NCBI GenBank assembly: GCA_029263945.1 | Contig: JARIDM010000020.1 | Span: 1-42,694 of the forward strand | Source: Sporosarcina sp. | Lineage (GTDB): Bacteria; Bacillota; Bacilli; Bacillales_A; Planococcaceae | Reading direction: 5' to 3' | Length of the DNA: 42,694 nucleotides | In this document: piece by piece, positions 15,722 to 23,162 of the stretch | How positions within the stretch are numbered: the stretch's first letter is position 1 | Layout: every line of letters begins with the position of its first letter | Made by a program: the position numbers and the translations under genes | The notes under the pieces: generated by a model | What the model was told of the DNA's origin: nothing | Database searches by the model: none | The model's input: the letters and a program-made list of their open reading frames with translations, nothing else

Positions 15722-16024
15722 GAGGTTGGGACAAAAGGGGAAATAACGAAGTAATCAATGTGAAACCGCGTGAAACCAAGGTTCTTGTACTTGGCTTCAC
15801 GCGGTTTTTGCATCTCGCGCTTCTTGAAAAGAATCAAAAGTTCAAGAGAAAACGCAACCAGCTAGGTTATAGGCTTCGTTTCGCCGATAAGTATGCGAAA
15901 AGTGCTGATAACCTTCGAAAAAGTGCCGATCACGACTTGAAAACCGCTGATAACACAAATGAAACCGTGTGAAACCAAGGATCTTGTTACTTGTCTTCAC
16001 GTGGGTTGGTTTTTGTCCTAGTCA
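15722..16024. repeat. composite intergenic repeat element (about 300 nt)
   Basis: Non-coding stretch between tcyP and the heme operon. The outer ends are inverted: GGTTGGGACAAAA near 15724 and TTTTTGTCCTAGTC ending near 16023. Inside lie two imperfect direct repeats of a hairpin (15757-15809 and 15957-16014, each with TGAAACC..TGTGAAACCAAGG..CTTG..CTTCACG..GGTTTTT). Between them, imperfect 21-nt tandem units spell K/R-S-A-D-x-L-x (ADKYAKS, ADNLRKS, ADHDLKT, ADNTNET) in one frame. A 70-codon frame (15760-15972) exists but has no ribosome site. Confidence 0.65.
15763..15809 (+). terminator. terminator-like hairpin after tcyP
   Basis: 18-position stem AAACCGCGTGAAACCAAG / CTTGGCTTCACGCGGTTT (15763-15780 / 15790-15807) with one mismatch, followed by Ts. 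Confidence 0.75.
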
Positions 16025-16041
16025 CATTTTTTAAAAAGTAA

Positions 16042-16071
16042 TTGACAATTGAGAATGAGAACCGTTATCAT
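16042..16071 (+). promoter_or_regulatory. sigma-A promoter of the heme-uptake operon
   Basis: -35 TTGACA (16042-16047), 18-bp spacer, -10 TATCAT (16066-16071). The -10 is inside the first Fur box, so Fur-iron would block RNA polymerase. Confidence 0.7.
16056..16070. promoter_or_regulatory. Fur box 1
   Basis: TGAGAACCGTTATCA. It fits the 7-1-7 Fur consensus TGATAATNATTATCA at 11 of 14 fixed positions, and overlaps the -10. Confidence 0.78.
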
Positions 16072-16089
16072 TACATAGAACACTGAGAC

Positions 16090-16104
16090 TGAAAATCATT
16101 CTCA
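16090..16104. promoter_or_regulatory. Fur box 2
   Basis: TGAAAATCATTCTCA, two differences from the 7-1-7 Fur consensus. It lies in the leader, about 28 nt before the start codon of the lipoprotein gene. Confidence 0.82.
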
Positions 16105-16131
16105 ATTAAAAAGTAAGTGGAGGGATAGAGA

Positions 16132-17124
16132 TTGAAAAGACTATATTTGGCTTTATTAATTGGCGCATTAGCCGTAATGACTGCATGTTCTGCTGATGCA
16201 AAGAAGGATGATAACGAAAAGGACATCGTGAAAGAGGATGTAGCAGAAGTGGATGTAGCGGAAGAGGGCACATATAGTCTCGAAAATGATGGCATCGATC
16301 AAGCCGCTTTTGATAAAGCGCTTGCAGCGTTTCCTGAAGAAACACCAGAGCGTATTATAACGACCTCAGTTCCGTTAACTGAGATGCTCCATTTACTTGA
16401 CGTGATGCCGGTGGGCGTTCCGACTTCTACCAATCCGATTCCTGCTGAGTTTGATGCAGTTGAAAGAATTGGTTCTCCGATGCAACCAGACCTTGAAGTC
16501 GTCGCAAACTTAGAACCAGACCTAATTTTAGGTGCAGAAACTTTACGCAGTACTTTAGAAGAAGTATTGGCTGATTTTAAATTAGCGCCTACTTATTTAC
16601 CTACAGAATCATTTGATCACTTAAAACTAAGTTTTAAAGTGTTAGGGACTTATTTTAATAAAAAAGAGGAAATGGATGAAAAACTAGCATCTATTTTAGA
16701 AAAAGAAAATGAATTGATTGAACAAGCAAAAGGAAAAGAGATGCCAAGTGTATTACTGATGATTGGAACTTCAGATTCTTTCATGGTCATGAGTGAACGT
16801 ACTTACCTAGGGAGTCTTGTGAAGAAGCTAGGTGCAGATAATATAGCAACATCTGTCCTTGACGTAAAAGAAACATTTGCCCCTGCGAATATGGAAGATA
16901 TTGTAGTAGCGGATCCAGATGTGATTTTAGTCCTCGCATCTGGAGATCACGGTGCCTCAGAAGATATGTTCAAAAAAGAAGTTGAAAGCAATGATACATG
17001 GACAAAACTGTCCGCTTATAAAAACGATAAAATTGAAATTCTAGATTATGACGTATTTGGCGTGACATCGATTCTTAACGTAGAGGATGCATTGACGCAA
17101 ATCTCAACTTATTTCTATGAATAA
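16132..17124 (+). CDS. isdE: heme ABC transporter substrate-binding lipoprotein (IsdE-like)
   Basis: 330 residues from TTG 16132 behind GTGGAGGGA. Lipoprotein signal with lipobox MTAC (Cys19), an acidic linker (about 22-50), then a class III periplasmic-binding fold. It resembles staphylococcal IsdE in TSVPLTEMLHLLDVMPVGVPTS-like positions, in SPMQPDLE (Met117 = heme ligand Met of IsdE) and in GDHGASEDM (His273 = probable heme ligand His). Both IsdE heme ligands being present argues for heme over a siderophore. Fur boxes upstream and a HugZ-family gene downstream agree. Surface-anchored, it hands heme to the permease that follows. Confidence 0.87.
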   Translation: MKRLYLALLIGALAVMTACSADAKKDDNEKDIVKEDVAEVDVAEEGTYSLENDGIDQAAFDKALAAFPEETPERIITTSVPLTEMLHLLDVMPVGVPTSTNPIPAEFDAVERIGSPMQPDLEVVANLEPDLILGAETLRSTLEEVLADFKLAPTYLPTESFDHLKLSFKVLGTYFNKKEEMDEKLASILEKENELIEQAKGKEMPSVLLMIGTSDSFMVMSERTYLGSLVKKLGADNIATSVLDVKETFAPANMEDIVVADPDVILVLASGDHGASEDMFKKEVESNDTWTKLSAYKNDKIEILDYDVFGVTSILNVEDALTQISTYFYE

Positions 17125-17139
17125 AAGAGGAGCTTGTAG

Positions 17140-18129
17140 GTGATTAAAAAATCTCGTAGTCGGACGATTGTCCTCGTAACCTTTCTGTTGTCGCTCATTG
17201 TAGCAGTGATTGCGATTGGATTAGGGAGTGTGACTGTACCCATTCCTGAGATATTCCAAACGATGTTTGGCTCATCATCTACGACAGTCAATGACACCAT
17301 TATATTTGATATTCGCTTGCCGCGTGTTGTATTGGCGATGGTGATTGGCGCTAATATTGCAATTTCTGGTGCGCTCTTACAAGCCGTTATGGGGAATCCG
17401 TTAGCAGATCCAGGGTTAACGGGTGTGACGAGTGGGGCTGCCGTTTGCGTACTCGTGATTATGCTCGTTGCACCGGAATATACACAATTCATTCCGATTG
17501 CGGCTTTTGTCGGTGGACTGATTGCTGCGACGCTTGTGTACTCGTTAGCCTGGAGGCGAAACGGGATCTCCCCGATTACGATTATTTTATCGGGTGTTGC
17601 GGTAAACGCTTTATGCGGCGGAGTTGTTGGGTATTTATCGATTATTTATAGCGATCGACTTCCTGCCGCAGTGCAATGGATGAACGGTAGTTTGGCGGCG
17701 AAAGGCAATAACGCTTTGTTTATGGTGTTGCCTTATGCGATTGTGGGCTGGATTTTATCCATATTTGCTGTTCGTAAGGCCAATATTATTCGGATGGGTG
17801 ACCAGGTTGCTGCAAACTTAGGAGAGAATGTCAATCGAATTCGAATCGTATTGTCATTGCTCGCTGTGTTTTTGGCAGCGGTATCGGTGGCGGCAATCGG
17901 AATGATTGGTTTTGTGGGACTTGTTGTTCCGCATATGGCACGCTTACTTGTCGGTTCCAATTATAAGTATTTATTGCCAATGAGTATGGCGTTAGGTGCG
18001 CTTGTCCTCCTTGTTGCAGATACAGGTGGACGAACGATATTTGCACCGTTAGAAATTCCCGCAGGTATTATTATGGCGGTGATCGGTGCACCTTACTTTT
18101 TATATCTGATGAGAAAGGGGACATTCTAA
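17140..18129 (+). CDS. isdF: heme/iron ABC transporter permease (FecCD family, IsdF-like)
   Basis: 329 residues from GTG 17140 behind AGAGGAGC. Ten-helix FecCD/BtuC-type permease: DIRLPRVVLAMVIGANIAISGALLQ, NPLADPGLTGVTSGAA and the ATPase-coupling segment GMIGFVGLVVPHMARLLVG are all standard. As in its relatives it should work as a homodimer in the membrane with the ATPase encoded 1 nt downstream. Heme as substrate is inferred from the IsdE-type binding protein. Confidence 0.88.
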   Translation: MIKKSRSRTIVLVTFLLSLIVAVIAIGLGSVTVPIPEIFQTMFGSSSTTVNDTIIFDIRLPRVVLAMVIGANIAISGALLQAVMGNPLADPGLTGVTSGAAVCVLVIMLVAPEYTQFIPIAAFVGGLIAATLVYSLAWRRNGISPITIILSGVAVNALCGGVVGYLSIIYSDRLPAAVQWMNGSLAAKGNNALFMVLPYAIVGWILSIFAVRKANIIRMGDQVAANLGENVNRIRIVLSLLAVFLAAVSVAAIGMIGFVGLVVPHMARLLVGSNYKYLLPMSMALGALVLLVADTGGRTIFAPLEIPAGIIMAVIGAPYFLYLMRKGTF

Positions 18130-18130
18130 T

Positions 18131-18910
18131 ATGTTTGCAGTTGACGGTGTATCCATTCGCTATGAACAAACAAATGTGATTCGTAATTTCTCGTTTGATG
18201 TTGATGAGGGGGAAATCGTTTCCATTATCGGCCCAAACGGTTCAGGTAAGTCGACTTTACTTAAAGCAATTTCAAGACGAATTCCTTACCATAAGGGAAC
18301 AGTGAAATTTAACGAAGTGAATTTAAAATCGATGAGCCCAAAACAAGTGGCGCGCAAAATGTGTATGTTAAGTCAGAAAAACGAAGCACCAAATGATATG
18401 ACGGTGATCGATCTTGTGTCTTATGGTCGCTATCCACATAAACGCTGGTATGAAAAACTTAATCACGACGATATGGAGATTATTCATTGGGCACTTGAGA
18501 GAACCCACCTAACGGATTACCAAGACCGTACCGTGTCATCCTTATCGGGTGGTGAATCGCAGCGGGCATGGATTGCGATGGCCTTGGCACAACGCCCAAA
18601 AGTGTTGCTACTGGATGAGCCGACGACTTACTTAGATATCTCCCATCAACATGAAGTGCTGGAGCTTGTAAGGGAACTTAACGAGGAGATGGGTATGACG
18701 GTCGTGATGGTGCTTCATGACCTTAATCAGGCTGCGTTATACAGCGACAAAATTGGGGTTGTGCAAGCAGGGCAGAAAGCGATGTGCGGTAGCCCAGAGC
18801 AAGTGATGACACAAGATATGATCCGACAAGTATACTGCATGAATGCAGAAGTACGTTATCACAAAGCTGAAAAGAAACCGCGTATTCACCTATTATCGAC
18901 AGCAAGGTAA
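18131..18910 (+). CDS. ABC transporter ATP-binding protein (heme/iron-siderophore type)
   Basis: 259 residues. Walker A GPNGSGKST, Q-loop MLSQKNEAP, signature LSGGESQRAWIAMALAQ, Walker B VLLLDEPTTYLDI and the H-loop His in MVLHDLNQA: a complete FhuC/FecE/HmuV-type ATPase. It is one base from the permease stop, so translation is probably coupled. Staphylococcal isdEF uses a distant ATPase; here the transporter is self-contained. Confidence 0.92.
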   Translation: MFAVDGVSIRYEQTNVIRNFSFDVDEGEIVSIIGPNGSGKSTLLKAISRRIPYHKGTVKFNEVNLKSMSPKQVARKMCMLSQKNEAPNDMTVIDLVSYGRYPHKRWYEKLNHDDMEIIHWALERTHLTDYQDRTVSSLSGGESQRAWIAMALAQRPKVLLLDEPTTYLDISHQHEVLELVRELNEEMGMTVVMVLHDLNQAALYSDKIGVVQAGQKAMCGSPEQVMTQDMIRQVYCMNAEVRYHKAEKKPRIHLLSTAR

Positions 18911-18934
18911 CTTTAAAAAATGGAGGAATCATTC

Positions 18935-19444
18935 ATGAAAAAAACAATCGATTTAGAAAAGAATAGAGAAAAGTATTTACAGTTTGTAGAAAGTCGTCAA
19001 AACCTCATTTTAAATTTACTAGATAACGAAGGGAAGCCTTTCACTAGTTGTGCACCTTTTGTAAAAAAAGACGGTAAACTTTATATTTACATTAGTGAGG
19101 TTGCGGAGCATTTTCATTTCATGGAAAACAGTGCGTATGTTGATGCACTTATTGTTGCAGATGAGTCCGCCACGAAAAATAAATTTGCAACAGAACGTGC
19201 ACGATGGCGTTGCACAGCTGAGAATATCGGCAATGAGGGACATGATGATATTTTTGCTTTGCTTAATGAAGCGCACGGTTCAACAATGATGGACTTGCTT
19301 CGTGGATTAGACTTTTCATTATTTGAATTAACGCCGCTACACGGACGTTATGTTGTTGGGTTTGGGATGGCGTTTGACCTCGATATCGATGCAGAAGTCT
19401 TTACACATGTTGTTGTAGATAAGAAGAACAAGGCAAATGTATAA
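18935..19444 (+). CDS. hugZ: HugZ-family heme-utilisation protein
   Basis: 169 residues from ATG 18935 behind GGAGG at 18922-18926; an ATG at 18920 overlaps that ribosome site. Split-barrel flavin-reductase-like fold, as in HutZ/HugZ: LNLLDNEGKPFTSCAPFV, then YIYISEVAEHFHFM, ATERARWRCTAE and GRYVVGFGMAFDLD, ending with a conserved-looking TH (His158). Family members bind heme near a C-terminal His and several degrade it to release iron (HugZ, HutZ). Position after a Fur-controlled heme importer supports that role in the cytoplasm. Confidence 0.83.
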   Translation: MKKTIDLEKNREKYLQFVESRQNLILNLLDNEGKPFTSCAPFVKKDGKLYIYISEVAEHFHFMENSAYVDALIVADESATKNKFATERARWRCTAENIGNEGHDDIFALLNEAHGSTMMDLLRGLDFSLFELTPLHGRYVVGFGMAFDLDIDAEVFTHVVVDKKNKANV

Positions 19445-19460
19445 ATAGAGGAGGATACCA

Positions 19461-19889
19461 ATGACTTATGCTAACGTAAACCCAATCTGGACTGCACTGC
19501 GCGATCGATTTCAAAAGACTGCTGAAGAAATCCCAGCACAAGACATTGATCTGCAAATAGGAACGTCGTCTGTTCGTTCTTTGTTGCACCACACGGCGGA
19601 AGTTGAATATATGTTTGCGGAGTGGTTTTTTGATAAAAAAATCCCTGTAGAAATTGGCATGGCGGAAGAAGCAAGCCATGCACAACTGATTGAACAATTG
19701 TCAGCCTCTAATGAAAATTTGATGGTGGCGATGGAAGCATTGCCAGAAGATCAATGGCAAGTTGTTGTAGAATCCCGAATGGGGCCGTCTACGCCGCTTG
19801 AAGCTGTAGGCCGTTTGATGTACCACACAGGTATGCATGCTGGACAGATTTCGTTAATTAGAAAAAACGGCCAATTGGCAGACAATTGA
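19461..19889 (+). CDS. DinB-family protein
   Basis: 142 residues, ATG behind GAGGAGG, 16 nt after the HugZ-family gene. Four-helix DinB/YfiT-like fold with the metal-site histidines LLHHTAEVEY (about 42-51) and YHTGMHAGQI (about 121-130). DinB-type proteins are metal-dependent enzymes or binding proteins, some acting in thiol (bacillithiol) transfer; the substrate here is unknown. Its place as last gene of a Fur-regulated heme operon is noteworthy. Confidence 0.8.
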   Translation: MTYANVNPIWTALRDRFQKTAEEIPAQDIDLQIGTSSVRSLLHHTAEVEYMFAEWFFDKKIPVEIGMAEEASHAQLIEQLSASNENLMVAMEALPEDQWQVVVESRMGPSTPLEAVGRLMYHTGMHAGQISLIRKNGQLADN

Positions 19890-19895
19890 CCGTTT

Positions 19896-19932
19896 TACCC
19901 ACGTCGTGAAAGTGATGTGGGTATTTTTTTTA
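19896..19932 (+). terminator. terminator of the heme operon
   Basis: Stem ACCCACGTC / GATGTGGGT with one G-T pair (19897-19905 / 19914-19922), followed by TATTTTTTT. Confidence 0.82.
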
Positions 19933-19934
19933 AT

Positions 19935-20117
19935 CAATTACGCCTCGGTGTAATTGCGTCCGGATTTTTTCAAGCTTGCTTGAAAAGACCCCCTGAAAAA
20001 TCGTGACATCCGCCGGAGGCTTAACTTAATTCAGCCGGGTTTTGCCCCCCCGCTGAAAGTGAAAAACCTGCATTCATCTCGCCAGTTATAGAAGTGGGAG
20101 ATTTCTGCTGAATTCAG
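19935..20117. repeat. cluster of palindromes between convergent genes
   Basis: No gene. Several stems: CAATTACGCC / GGTGTAATTG (19935-19956, loop TC). TTTTCAAGC / GCTTGAAAA (19967-19986), nested in GATTTTTTCA / TGAAAAATC and TCCGG / CCGGA. TTCAGC / GCTGAA (20030-20057) with a GGG/CCC core. A perfect CTGAATTCAG palindrome (20108-20117) repeats the AATTCAGC arm. It looks like a REP/BIME-like dispersed intergenic repeat; copy number cannot be tested here. Confidence 0.6.
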
Positions 20118-20122
20118 TTAGA

Positions 20123-21289
20123 TTAAGCAGCAGTTGTTCTCAATGTTTTCTTTGATGCTCTGTACAAGTAAATAAAGACAATGGAAAGGATGGCAAGGAT
20201 GGCAGAAATGTAATACAGCTTGCCACCGATCCCTGTGAATAATCCTGTAAACAAAAGGGGGCCAATGATACGGCCTAAATTATCCATTGAATAAGTCATG
20301 CCAGCTGCGGTTCCGTATTTACCGCCTGATTCTTTGGACGTTAATGAAACGAGTGCAGTGCGCGCCAATGCATTGCCTGCGGTGAATACGCTAAGCGCAA
20401 ACCCTGCCCACAGAAGGCTTGTCGTAAATGGAATGAGCAGCAAACCAATGGCCGTGACAATTTGCGCACCGTAAATCCACTTGGTCTCGGAGCCGTCCTT
20501 AATTCTACGGACCACACCCCCTTGAATGGCCGCATCCACCAATCCACTAGCGATGAACAGATAACCAACTTGTAATGGTGTAATGTTAATCGTCGTAATT
20601 TGGAATAACTGGAATGTGGATTCAACACCTGAAAGGATCAAAGTCACCATAAAGGACAGTAGAAAAAGATTCCGGATGCGGTATTGCCAAAACGTAGCGC
20701 CGCCCTTTGGTAGGAGCTGTCTTTTAGTTGCTTCTCCCACACGTTCTGGCTCTTTTAACACGATACTTGCGTATACTAACAATAGTAAAATTAAAATCCC
20801 AGAACCGTAAAAGGGTGCTTGCAAACTAATGTTGCCAAGAACGCCACCAAGCGCGGGACCAAAGATAAAACCGAGCCCGATAGACATCCCAAGAAGGCCC
20901 ATGTACCGATTTCTATTTTCCTCAGTGGTCATATCACCGACAAAGCCCGTCACGGCTGTATAGAGCGTACCCGAGAAAATCCCACCAATGATTCTTGACA
21001 CATAAAGCAATACGATATTTTCAATGAAGATTGCGAAGACAAAGAAGCTTAAACTAAAGCCTATTAAGCCGATAATAATGAGTTTTTTTCGGCCTGTCCG
21101 ATCTGATAACGCACCCCATAAAGGAGCTGTGAAGAAAGAGGCCAGTGCATAAACGGTTAAAAGTCCGCCGACATGTATTTCAGATAAGCCTTGCTGCACA
21201 ATTACTTCTGGAAGAATGGGAATTATTAATCCAAAACCTAAGTAAATAAAGAATTGTACAGACATTAAGATGAGGATCGATTTTTTCAT
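20123..21289 (-). CDS. MFS drug-efflux-type transporter
   Basis: 388 residues from ATG 21289 (minus strand); an in-frame TTG just before it is less suited to the AGG ribosome site. Twelve membrane segments of the DHA1 family. The loop 2-3 motif A is present (WGALSDRTGRKKLIIIG), as is motif C-like GLGFIFGPALGGVLG in helix 5, which marks proton-driven exporters (TetA/NorA type). Likely exports a drug or metabolite; substrate unknown. Convergent with the heme operon and flanked on both sides by long intergenic regions. Confidence 0.85.
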   Translation of the reverse strand: MKKSILILMSVQFFIYLGFGLIIPILPEVIVQQGLSEIHVGGLLTVYALASFFTAPLWGALSDRTGRKKLIIIGLIGFSLSFFVFAIFIENIVLLYVSRIIGGIFSGTLYTAVTGFVGDMTTEENRNRYMGLLGMSIGLGFIFGPALGGVLGNISLQAPFYGSGILILLLLVYASIVLKEPERVGEATKRQLLPKGGATFWQYRIRNLFLLSFMVTLILSGVESTFQLFQITTINITPLQVGYLFIASGLVDAAIQGGVVRRIKDGSETKWIYGAQIVTAIGLLLIPFTTSLLWAGFALSVFTAGNALARTALVSLTSKESGGKYGTAAGMTYSMDNLGRIIGPLLFTGLFTGIGGKLYYISAILAILSIVFIYLYRASKKTLRTTAA

Positions 21290-21599
21290 CAAATAACCTA
21301 CTTTCTAAAAAAAGAAGTGCTACATCGATTTTACGCTGTAACCTAAATTCTCACAATGGATAAGGCTATTTCTTAAAAAGTTTTTTATGGTGCTTCAATC
21401 ATGTGATTAGGGAAGTGCTTCTTTGTATAATTACCCAATAAAAAGCAAAAAAAATCATTTGTAACATAAATGAAAGATTTAAAACTTGTCAAACGTGGTA
21501 TACTAAGTTATAGAGCTTCAAGTTGAACGACTTTTTAAAGAAACTTTATGCAATCCAAAACGTCAAGAATAATTAGAACAGAAAGGTCGAGGTGGAAAG
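21290..21599. other. 310-nt divergent intergenic region
   Basis: Lies between the MFS gene (minus) and the 46-residue gene (plus). It is AT-rich. Apart from the promoter-like site at 21486-21504, giving a leader of roughly 90 nt to the small gene, I see no strong hairpin, ORF or operator. Confidence 0.5.
21486..21504 (+). promoter_or_regulatory. probable promoter of the 46-residue gene
   Basis: Extended -10 TGGTATACT (21496-21504). TTGTCA at 21486-21491 is too close to be its -35, but could serve a second -10, TATAGA (21509-21514, 17-bp spacer). Confidence 0.45.
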
Positions 21600-21740
21600 A
21601 TGGCTAAAGAAATGAACATGAAAAAAATCATCTCCAATTTGGCGAAATTAGGTGTTTCAGCTAGCATGACGAAATCTCGTCTTGAAATGTTGAAAGTCCT
21701 TGCACCGCCTACACAAGACCCGCAAATTCAGTCAAACTAA
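21600..21740 (+). CDS. 46-residue conserved-looking small protein (Lmo0850-like)
   Basis: Short frame MAKEMNMKKIISNLAKLG... ending DPQIQSN, ATG 21600 behind GGTGGAAAG, followed directly by a strong terminator and preceded by a promoter. These make it a genuine gene despite its size. Sequence pattern (basic amphipathic first half, TKSRLEMLKVL, Pro-rich end) resembles the short Lmo0850-type proteins of Listeria and Bacillales; that is recall, not a search. Function unknown; it may be a small cytoplasmic or membrane-associated regulator. Confidence 0.7.
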   Translation: MAKEMNMKKIISNLAKLGVSASMTKSRLEMLKVLAPPTQDPQIQSN

Positions 21741-21741
21741 T

Positions 21742-21786
21742 AAAAAGAGCTTCGACAGAAGGTTTATCTGTCGAAGCTCTTTTTTT
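21742..21786. terminator. strong bidirectional terminator between small gene and rodA
   Basis: 18-bp perfect stem AAAAAGAGCTTCGACAGA / TCTGTCGAAGCTCTTTTT (21742-21759 / 21767-21784), T-runs both ways. Confidence 0.95.
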
Positions 21787-22969
21787 AGTCGTTGTCACTA
21801 TCGAACATATACGTGCGTTGGTGGAACTTCATACTAAAGATGAGCCCAATTGCGAGCATATTACTCATTAAAGAGCTACCGCCGTAACTGATGAATGGAA
21901 GCGGAATTCCTGTAATCGGCAACAGTTGGATGGTCATCCCAATATTTTCAAATACGTGGAACGTAATCATTGCGATGATTCCCGTTGCGACATACATACT
22001 AAAGGGATCCTTCAAACCGAGTGCGATTTTTGTTAAATGATAAATTAAAAAGAAAAATAAACTGATGACGATGCAAGAACCGATAAACCCATACTCTTCG
22101 CCAATCACACTGAAGATAAAGTCCGTATGATTTTCTGGTACGTACATTTCTCGTCCTTGGAAACCTTTGCCGAAAATCCCACCTGAACCAATGGCTGTAA
22201 TTGACTGAATAAGGTGCATCCCTTCAGCGGATTTATAAGAGTAAGGATCTAACCACGAGTAAATCCTTTTAAATTGGTAAAGGTCAAAACCTAATTTGTT
22301 TTGCATGAAATCCTGTGCATAAATTGCAGCCCAAAGAAGTGTTGTAGCCAAAGCAGCGCCACTCACAAAAACAGGGAGGATAATCTTCCAAGAGATTCCT
22401 GCCACAAGAATGACTGCTGCAGTAATTGCAATAAACACAATCGCTGTTCCGAGGTCTGGTTGTTCAGCTATAAAGGCTAACGGTACGATAAGGGTTAGCA
22501 TAATCTTGCCAAGTAGCGCAAAATCAGTTTTTAACGTTTTATTTTCAAATTTTTCGTGATGTGAACTGACTAATTTAGCCATTCCAAGAATGAAAAAAGT
22601 TTTGATGAATTCCGATGGTTGAATTTGCCCAATTACAGGTAAATTAAGCCATCTCTTTACATTCGCTTTAGATTCTCCGATTTGTCCCACACCAGAGGTG
22701 GCAAAGTAAAGGAAAATAAGTAAAAATACGCCGAAGCCGTATAAATACCAAGAGACCTTTTTGTATTGCTCTGGCTCAAAGTACATTGTCGCAGCAATGA
22801 TAAAGGTCCCGATTCCGTACCATAGGATCTGTTTCGGAACATAGTTAATACCATATCGACTAGAAGTTTGCGCAGAAGCAATGGCGACTAAGCTAACAAT
22901 GCAAAAAAGTAGTAATATAAAAGCGAGCGTCCAATCGAAACGCTCTGATGGTTTGTTTGATAGTTTCAT
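21785..22969 (-). CDS. rodA: RodA, SEDS-family peptidoglycan glycosyltransferase
   Basis: 394 residues on the minus strand, ATG 22969 behind AAAGGTGATT. Ten-helix SEDS protein with the catalytic-loop Asp172 in AEQPDLGTA, the RWLNLPVIGQIQPSEF segment and the FISYGGSSLMSNMLAIG ending. The N-terminal WTLAFILLLF and short length are more like RodA (elongation) than FtsW (division). It polymerises lipid II into glycan strands with a class B PBP partner. Divergent from ddl-murF, giving a cell-wall gene cluster. Confidence 0.92.
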   Translation of the reverse strand: MKLSNKPSERFDWTLAFILLLFCIVSLVAIASAQTSSRYGINYVPKQILWYGIGTFIIAATMYFEPEQYKKVSWYLYGFGVFLLIFLYFATSGVGQIGESKANVKRWLNLPVIGQIQPSEFIKTFFILGMAKLVSSHHEKFENKTLKTDFALLGKIMLTLIVPLAFIAEQPDLGTAIVFIAITAAVILVAGISWKIILPVFVSGAALATTLLWAAIYAQDFMQNKLGFDLYQFKRIYSWLDPYSYKSAEGMHLIQSITAIGSGGIFGKGFQGREMYVPENHTDFIFSVIGEEYGFIGSCIVISLFFFLIYHLTKIALGLKDPFSMYVATGIIAMITFHVFENIGMTIQLLPITGIPLPFISYGGSSLMSNMLAIGLIFSMKFHQRTYMFDSDND

Positions 22970-23162
22970 TATATTTTAATCACCTTTAATTTAATGTACA
23001 GTTTTATACAGTATACAGTAAAACAGACGTCTTTGTCTGCCGAAAAGTTGCTGCAGAATATAAGCAGTAAGTTTTATTTTGTAGATATTATTCATGTAAC
23101 TGTTCTGTACATGGTAAACTAAAGGGTATAAAAGAAAATTTAAATGCGAGGGGAAATTATAG

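Noticed and set aside
15760..15972. 70-codon frame as a protein-coding gene
   Set aside because: It lies wholly within a repeat with hairpins at both ends and no ribosome site, so it is listed as part of the repeat and as a finding, not as a gene.
20583..20810. Plus-strand frame opposite the MFS exporter gene
   Set aside because: Shadow of the exporter gene; no ribosome site and no plausible protein family.
23095..23140. Sigma-B promoter for ddl (GGGTAT near 23127)
   Set aside because: No acceptable -35 at the right spacing; an extended -10 sigma-A type (TGGTAAACT) is at least as likely, and neither is strong.
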